Part shown: positions 58,381 through 64,000 of the stretch, one piece after another
Layout: every line of letters begins with the position of its first letter
Position numbering within the stretch: the first letter of the stretch is position 1
Assembly: GCA_964036045.1 (NCBI GenBank)
Contig: OZ038388.1
Location: forward strand, 36,286,497-36,350,496
Reading direction: 5' to 3'
Source of the DNA: Eutreptiella sp. 'Long Island Sound 2002'
Lineage: Eukaryota; Euglenozoa; Euglenophyceae; Eutreptiales; Eutreptiaceae
DNA: 64,000 bases
The notes under the pieces: generated by a model
What the model was told of the DNA's origin: nothing
The model's database searches: none
What the model saw: only the letters and a program-made list of their open reading frames with translations
Translations under genes and position numbers: made by a program

Positions 58381-59560
58381 AAAACGGCAAAATTGGCACA
58401 AAGATACACAAAAGTGCCTTGAAAGGCGCGCAATTATATTATAATATCTTTGGCTTGGATCGTGCAATCACTTAATCCTTCTAAACACAATGACTTGACA
58501 CCAATGACCTTCGATCCCACATATGTGCTCCACTTGGGGCGCCTTGAAAGGTTACGAGCGCTACTTCCCAAGTGGGCACATGAAAATATGGAAAATTGTA
58601 AAACACACACCTTGCTCCCAACGTATCGCTTCGGGATTACCACACAAGCTTCCCTTCACGAAGGTTAGGCTTGCAATTGACCGTAGGGAGTATGGAGAAG
58701 GGGCTTGCACAATATGAGGTCCATTGGCGGGCTTGGCTTGGAGTAATGGACCCACCAAATGGGCACGCAACACAACACAAGGCACATACTCCATATTGCC
58801 TAAAAAGGTAGCTCCCACCACGATATGTCATGCCCCTCCAAGGGCATAACTTTGTGTCAATCGCTCATAGGAACTCAAGGAGAGTTCCTATGCCACACCA
58901 ACACCTGCGCGCTACACTCGAAAGTTATCTTAACGCACGCAATGTCATGGCCAAAGAGTTATAACGCAAACTCTACCCAATTGACCATGATCCATTACAC
59001 TAGCGCGCACGTGTGGAAACGCAAGGCATATAATGCTTCCTAAATTACGTCGGGAGTATTGTGAATACATCCCACGTTTCCTTATCGTAATTCCTCGCAA
59101 GCAACACGAGATATGACCTTCACAAGTGGCCTCACGAATCAACTTTGTTTTGCCCATATCTTTAAGACAAATGGAGGGCAGGATAAAAGGGAAGTTGATT
59201 CGTGCATACGGAAGCACGTAGGTCCACTCGAAGGAGGTCAAATCAAGTGCGGGGATGTCGAAGTCGAAAATCCGATTTCGACATCCTGAAAAATTCAGAT
59301 TAAGGTTGCGAGTATTAATTATGAAAATTGCGGAAGCATCCATGCAGTTCCTGGCGACTTTGGAGCCTTCGTCGCGGATAGCGTTGAAATTTCCATTATA
59401 AACAGTTAAACTGGCGGTTACGGTAAAGTCGCGAACCAACCGCCAGCAGTCAAAACAGTGAGTATCAGAACGGAAGCGTAAAAATTGACGGAAACAATAT
59501 GAAAATAAAACCCTGTTGATTCCTGATATTCTGATACACAAATCTCCGCTGGCGGTGCAT
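58381..59560. other. AT-richer block without a recognised gene
   Basis: Base composition drops clearly compared with the neighbours, especially at 59240-59560. A minus-strand frame of 234 codons (59649-58945) crosses it, but the peptide shows no domain and no plausible start context. CACGAAGGTTAG occurs here and at about 57975. No origin can be assigned. Confidence 0.35.
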
Positions 59561-59770
59561 CGGTTGCCGATGCGGGGCTTCACGGCACAGAACACGCCGT
59601 GCATGGGGTTAGTGGACCGGAGACCGGTTGTATGCCGTAACCTGGCCATGGGGTTCTGGGTACCGCTTCACCCCCCTCCTTAGAGCAAACCCTGGGGGGG
59701 GGCTCGATAACACCCACGCATGGCAGCGGGTACCCAGGACCACTTCCTGAAAGGGGGGGGGGGGTGTCAC

Positions 59771-59782
59771 ATCCTCACCTCA
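59771..59782 (-). other. Possible polypurine tract and LTR start of the chromovirus
   Basis: Read on the minus strand, GAGGTGAGGA is followed directly by TGTGACACCCC. A purine tract next to TG is the expected start of a 3' LTR, and it lies about 1.4 kb downstream of the pol stop. The other LTR is outside the window, so this cannot be confirmed. Plus-strand TGTGACA near 56831 would be one possible far end, implying an unusually long LTR. Confidence 0.25.
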
Positions 59783-61162
59783 GTAAGTCACAGTAAGATA
59801 GGTATCCCACAGTGGGATAGGTATGCTGCTGTAACAGCTCGTAGCACATGTACAGTATCAAGTATCAAGTCCCGGGTCCTGGCGGCGATTGTTCGGCATC
59901 CAAAGGACCCGTTAACCCATACCAGGCGCACCGGGTGCCGGCTGCTACGGTCACCACCACAGTGGCAGTGGCATACACGGCCAACATAGGCGTCACACGA
60001 CGGCCGAGGTGGCCCCACAAGTCGAGAGCGACCACAAAGATCCATCAGGCTACCCCAAGCTTCCCAAGGCCCGCCGACTGGGGAGAGTCCCCACGGGTCC
60101 TTCCTCGGGCGCACCATGTCCATATCCATACGACGCGAGTCCAGAGTGCCATAGTCGAACTCCTTACGAACCCCAAATCGTAAGGGAACTCCTCCTGAAG
60201 GGATCGGGCATCAAGGCCGTCTTTTCCCTCGCCCTACTGCCACGAAGGCCATACATGAGGGAGTCCTCATGCAGTGTGGGCGGAGGCGTCGACTCCTCAA
60301 ACCACCAGTTTCCCAGGCAGACTGACCGAGGTCAGGAGCACCGGAGGCCGCCATCCGAATGCAAGTGCGTCTGCAAATCGGTAGGCTCACACTGGGACTG
60401 ACAGTGGCGGACCGCTGGGAGTGTAGTCAGGCAACTGGGCTTCCCGCCTGGCGCCATCAGGATCTCCACACATCACAGCGAATAGGGCAACACGGTATCA
60501 CGGGCACTCAAACAGTACAATCTGTGATCAAGTACTGGTCCAGGCTGGACCAGGCTGTAAGGATATGTACACGGCGACTCAAGGCGCCTCTGTATCCCGA
60601 TTCGTGGTGAAAAACAGTCCATCCCTCAGCGATGGGCTGATGACACTTAACATACAGATGCACATATCCTGGAGGGCAGAAAAACAAGCAACAATGTGGG
60701 TAAATAGGCGTGTAAACACACTCAGAACAGAGTGCCAAACCACGCCACGGTCAGGATAAGGCAAATGCAGGAGGATGGACAGGATAACGCCTGAGTTCAG
60801 GCATATATAGTCTCGAGACACACGTCGACTGGTCTGGATTCCGCAAATGCCATGGAACCAGACCACACACTCAAAAATCGCAATGCCGATGACAGCGGCA
60901 TCCGTTGCGCAACGTCGTATGGGCTTCAAGGCCCCAAGAGCTCAGAATTATGAAGGTCAGTCGCCCTACCTGGTTTCCCAAGGATTCAGCAGGGGGGGGA
61001 GTGACGAGTAGAAGAAGAGAGGGGCCATCTTCCTCTGGATTCAGCAGGTGGGGGTATATGGCCACTCTGTCACCGACAGATGGAAGAGAGCAAGCAAGTA
61101 AGGGACGATTCGTCGGCCTCACAAGCGCTCACAACACATCAGGGGAGAGCCCAGGGCGCTGA
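59783..61162 (-). other. Region downstream of the chromovirus pol gene
   Basis: The 1.4 kb have no supported gene. It probably contains the 3' untranslated part of the retrotransposon. A phrase GGATTCAGCAGG followed by G-runs occurs twice (about 60983 and 61037). Confidence 0.4.
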
Positions 61163-64000
61163 TCAGGCACTCCTGGCTGCAATCGCCCGGGTGAGTGCTG
61201 CCAAGTCCGAAACGTGGATCTTGGTCTTGTGTTTGCGGATGTACTCCATGAAGGGAGTATTGACCCGCGGCACAAACGAGGAGACGGGTTCCCAGGTGTC
61301 GTGGGACGGCCCATAGCCTCGCCAACGAACCTTGAACTCCAGACCTCCGGGTGCCGAGGCCCTCGGACGCTGAGCCACGATCTCCTCGACAGTAGAGTCG
61401 TCCTGCTCAGCATAGTCGTCGTCCGAATCGGCCTCATGTTTGGCGTAGTCCAGGGACACATGTCGGCCACGGAGGTCGGGTTCCCGCACACGGAGTTGAC
61501 CCTCGTGGCGCTCCCGGAACTGTCCGTGACCCACTTTGATGCGGTAAGTGTCCTCACCAATTCTGCGGACCACCTCGCCGGGTGTGAACCAGGTTTTGGT
61601 GCGGTGGGTGCCCATGGGGCGGGGTCTGATCACCCACACCGGGTCTCCCACCCTGAACTTCTGCGCTGTCGAGCTCGGGGCGGACTTCTGACGCTCAGCA
61701 TGCTCCTTCTCAAGCTGCTGGCGGATGTCCCGCGCCGTTTGCTCTTGCCGCGCGAAGAACTCCTTGGCATCCATAGCCATGCCATCACCAGACAAGGGAA
61801 GTCCCCTACCCAGGGGGTCCCTGCCAAACAGAATCTGGTGAGGGGACAAACCGCCCGGAGTGGGGGTGTCATGATGGGCCTTCAGAGCAGGCCACATCTC
61901 CTCGAACCAGTTCCGCCGTGGATTGGTGATGTGGATCTTGCGCAGCTTCTCGAACAGCTGCCGTCCAGCCACTTCAGCACGGCCGTTAGACCGGCTGAGA
62001 TAGGCAACGCTCTTGGCATGTCGTATTCCCATGAGGGAACACATAGCCTTGAACCAGCCACCAGTAAACTGGGGCCCTCGGTCACTGCAAATGGTGCGGG
62101 GGATGTCAAAGACGGTCAGCCAATGACGAATCATCATGACTGCCACTTCCTTGGCAAGCAACCCCTTTTTGCGTGCCGGAACGGCTACAACGTAGCCGCT
62201 GTGGCGGTCCACACAGAGAACCACACAGTCAAAGGTCTCCTTGCCGATGTGCACTTCGGGCATGGAGAAGACGTCCATGGCCACGCTCTCCATGGGCTGG
62301 TCAGGAACCGGGGTCCATTGGGGTTCCCCCTTGACGTTCCGGTTATCGGGATTGCAGGCCTGACAGACCGAACAACCCTTCCTGACCTTCTTGATGGCGG
62401 TGTAGAGAACGATATGGTCGATCTCGAACCGACGCTGCATGTCAAGAGCTTGCTTCTTGACCCCTGGGTGCAGCATGTGGTGGTGCCAAGCTTCACACAG
62501 CTCGAGCACCCGGGACTCCGGGACTAGCAGCTTACCATTCCGGTAGAGCTTGCCATCTTCCTCGGTCAGCCCCTTTGGCCACTTCTGCCCGTCGTCAGGG
62601 TCGGTCACAGCCCTATACTCGGCCGCAAAGGCCTCAGACTTGGCGTAATCGTCGGTCCAGTCGTCCTGGAGGCAAGACTCTGGGAAGAGGTGCTTGTCGG
62701 ACTCAGTTCCCACAGGGGGTGCCGGACCGGGCCTTCCGCCCGCGGCACCCACAGGGGCGAGTACACTGACCGTTCTGCTCACCCTCGAAGCGAGGGGGGC
62801 ATCTGCGGCCATGACGACGAAGCATTTGGCACCCTCCTCCTCCATCAGGCGCTCCATTTCAATGATCCTCTTGGCTTCAGCGGTCTCAGCCTCATCGCCA
62901 TGGGCAGAGATATCCTGCATGCCCTTGCTGGCGGGATAGGCCCACCTACTGAGACAGTCCGCCACGGTGTTATCCTTTCCAGGAATATAAACAACCGTAA
63001 GGTCGAACTTGGCCAAGGTCTCGTGCCATCTTGCCCGTCGGGAGGCGGGACCCGAGGGGGTGTCCACGTGCTCCTTGTGCCACGACTGCAGACTCTGATG
63101 GTCGGTGCAGACGGTGACGGGATGGAGGGCTATGTACCCAGCCCATTTCCTGAGAGCCATGACAATGGCATACGCCTCCTTTTCACGGGGCGTCCACGTC
63201 CGTCTCTGGCCTTCCGCCAGGACTCGGCTCCAGAAGGCCACGGGCACGTGCCTCCCATCGTCAAGCACTTGCTCCAACACAGCGCCAATGGCGTAGTCGG
63301 AAGCGTCGGTGCGCAGGACGAACCCTCGGTCGGGATCCACGAGGTGCAGACCCACTGCGGATAGCAGCGCCTGCTTCATCCCCTCAAAGGCACGGTCAGA
63401 CTCTTCAGTCCAGACCAAAGCCTTCTTGGACCCCTTCTTGGTCTCCTCTCGGTTGCCCTTGAGCATGGTCGTCATGGGGGCTGCATACTCGGCATACATT
63501 TTAATATACCCCGAGTAGTAGTTGCAGAACCCCAGATACGCCCGTAGCTCAGAGACCGTTTTGGGCTTTTCCCAGTGCTCGATCGCAGCCACCTTGCCAG
63601 GTATGGGCTTTCGCTGCCCGTTCCCGACTACGTGGCCAGCGAAGACCATCTCGCTTACCGCAATGGTGGCCTTGTCACTGCTGCCCGTGAGTTTGTGCCG
63701 AACCAGAAGGTCCAGCACCCGAGTGACGTCCCTCTCGTGTGCCTCCAGGAGCTCCTCGTAGCTCATGCTGGGGTCCCCGGACGCGATGATCACGTCGTCC
63801 ACGAAGGGGTCCGCACAGTCGCGCACCGGCTCAAGCAGGTTCTCCAGCATCCGCTGAAAAGCCGCATTGCCGTTGGTAACGCCCATGGGCATCACCTTCC
63901 ACTGGAGAGGTCCAAGTGGGGTGCCCATGGCTGTGCAGGCACGGGACTCCTCGGCGAGAGGCATCTGATGATAACCATGTTTCAGGTCAATCACCGTGAA
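61163..64000 (-). CDS. pol: Chromovirus (Ty3-type) pol polyprotein, 5' end outside the window
   Basis: About 945 codons are open on the minus strand, entering from the right edge inside the reverse transcriptase. RT motif A is VIDLKHGYHQ at the edge, then MPMGVTNGNAAFQR, and motif C is FVDDVI at about residue 66. RNase H follows with RTDASDYAIG (about 229). Integrase has the HHCC zinc domain (HHHMLHPGVKK ... CSVCQAC) and the DDE triad: Asp in AMDVFSMP, Asp in CSDRGPQF and Glu in NGRAEVAG. A GPY/F-like module (WFTPGEVVRRIGEDTYRIK) and a C-terminal chromodomain (FKVRWRGYGPSHDTWEPVSS) end the protein. The chromodomain places it among chromoviruses, which use it to target chromatin. No stop or frameshift is seen, so the copy may be active. 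Protease and gag should lie beyond 64000. Confidence 0.95.
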   Translation of the reverse strand, partial: FTVIDLKHGYHQMPLAEESRACTAMGTPLGPLQWKVMPMGVTNGNAAFQRMLENLLEPVRDCADPFVDDVIIASGDPSMSYEELLEAHERDVTRVLDLLVRHKLTGSSDKATIAVSEMVFAGHVVGNGQRKPIPGKVAAIEHWEKPKTVSELRAYLGFCNYYSGYIKMYAEYAAPMTTMLKGNREETKKGSKKALVWTEESDRAFEGMKQALLSAVGLHLVDPDRGFVLRTDASDYAIGAVLEQVLDDGRHVPVAFWSRVLAEGQRRTWTPREKEAYAIVMALRKWAGYIALHPVTVCTDHQSLQSWHKEHVDTPSGPASRRARWHETLAKFDLTVVYIPGKDNTVADCLSRWAYPASKGMQDISAHGDEAETAEAKRIIEMERLMEEEGAKCFVVMAADAPLASRVSRTVSVLAPVGAAGGRPGPAPPVGTESDKHLFPESCLQDDWTDDYAKSEAFAAEYRAVTDPDDGQKWPKGLTEEDGKLYRNGKLLVPESRVLELCEAWHHHMLHPGVKKQALDMQRRFEIDHIVLYTAIKKVRKGCSVCQACNPDNRNVKGEPQWTPVPDQPMESVAMDVFSMPEVHIGKETFDCVVLCVDRHSGYVVAVPARKKGLLAKEVAVMMIRHWLTVFDIPRTICSDRGPQFTGGWFKAMCSLMGIRHAKSVAYLSRSNGRAEVAGRQLFEKLRKIHITNPRRNWFEEMWPALKAHHDTPTPGGLSPHQILFGRDPLGRGLPLSGDGMAMDAKEFFARQEQTARDIRQQLEKEHAERQKSAPSSTAQKFRVGDPVWVIRPRPMGTHRTKTWFTPGEVVRRIGEDTYRIKVGHGQFRERHEGQLRVREPDLRGRHVSLDYAKHEADSDDDYAEQDDSTVEEIVAQRPRASAPGGLEFKVRWRGYGPSHDTWEPVSSFVPRVNTPFMEYIRKHKTKIHVSDLAALTRAIAARSA

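Noticed and set aside
58945-59649. Minus-strand gene of 234 codons
   Set aside because: No domain, start context, homologue or splice sites are recognisable. The composition of the stretch is atypical, so the open frame may be chance.
61214-62527. Plus-strand frame of 437 codons
   Set aside because: It lies antisense to the chromovirus integrase and has no recognisable motif.

Overview
The window is nuclear DNA of a eukaryote, most likely a GC-rich unicellular alga. The evidence is GT-AG introns, LINE-type retrotransposons with endonuclease, reverse transcriptase and RNase H, a chromodomain Ty3-type retrotransposon, minisatellites and long C/G homopolymer runs. I cannot separate a green-lineage (prasinophyte-like) host from a dinoflagellate or another alga by sequence alone. 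No bacterial operons, rRNA, tRNA or CRISPR were seen.

Layout. Bases 1-7828 are host sequence with two good exons (2583-2860 and 6077-6148). The second carries the motif of UPF1-like superfamily 1 helicases. This stretch also holds a GTGTT microsatellite, a fold-back element (1962-2455), a MITE (6773-6988) and other inverted repeats. Bases 7829-56726 are one compound locus of 48.9 kb. About 268 tandem copies of a 68-bp unit (about 18.2 kb) form five blocks, separated by retrotransposon insertions that all lie in the same orientation. The insertions are a truncated copy of LINE family 1 (8419-11256), a full-length decayed copy (12574-28586), a 5'-truncated copy of a second LINE family (30670-33001) and a nearly intact 9.47-kb copy of family 1 (39235-48707). 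At the two best-preserved junctions the break in the array lies in the C-run/CCCCCACAG part of the unit, so the satellite looks like a dedicated LINE target.

Nested inside the 5' leader of the second LINE copy is a 6521-bp DNA transposon (13321-19841). It has 25-bp terminal inverted repeats (24 of 25 matching), a perfect 5-bp target duplication (CCACA), and two intron-containing genes that I could resolve in frame. Nine copies of a palindrome, GGGCACTGCAGTGCCC or close variants, lie in its introns and flanks but not in its coding parts. I do not recognise the superfamily. This is the best candidate for something undescribed.

Bases 56727-61162 are mainly non-coding, with an atypical AT-richer part around 58.4-59.6 kb and a possible LTR start at 59771. 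The minus strand from 64000 to 61163 is the pol gene of a chromovirus (RT, RNase H, integrase, chromodomain), cut by the window edge.

Order of events inferred from nesting: the 68-bp array came first, then LINE insertions into it. The DNA transposon then entered LINE copy 2. Copy 3 and the uniform array blocks around it look youngest.
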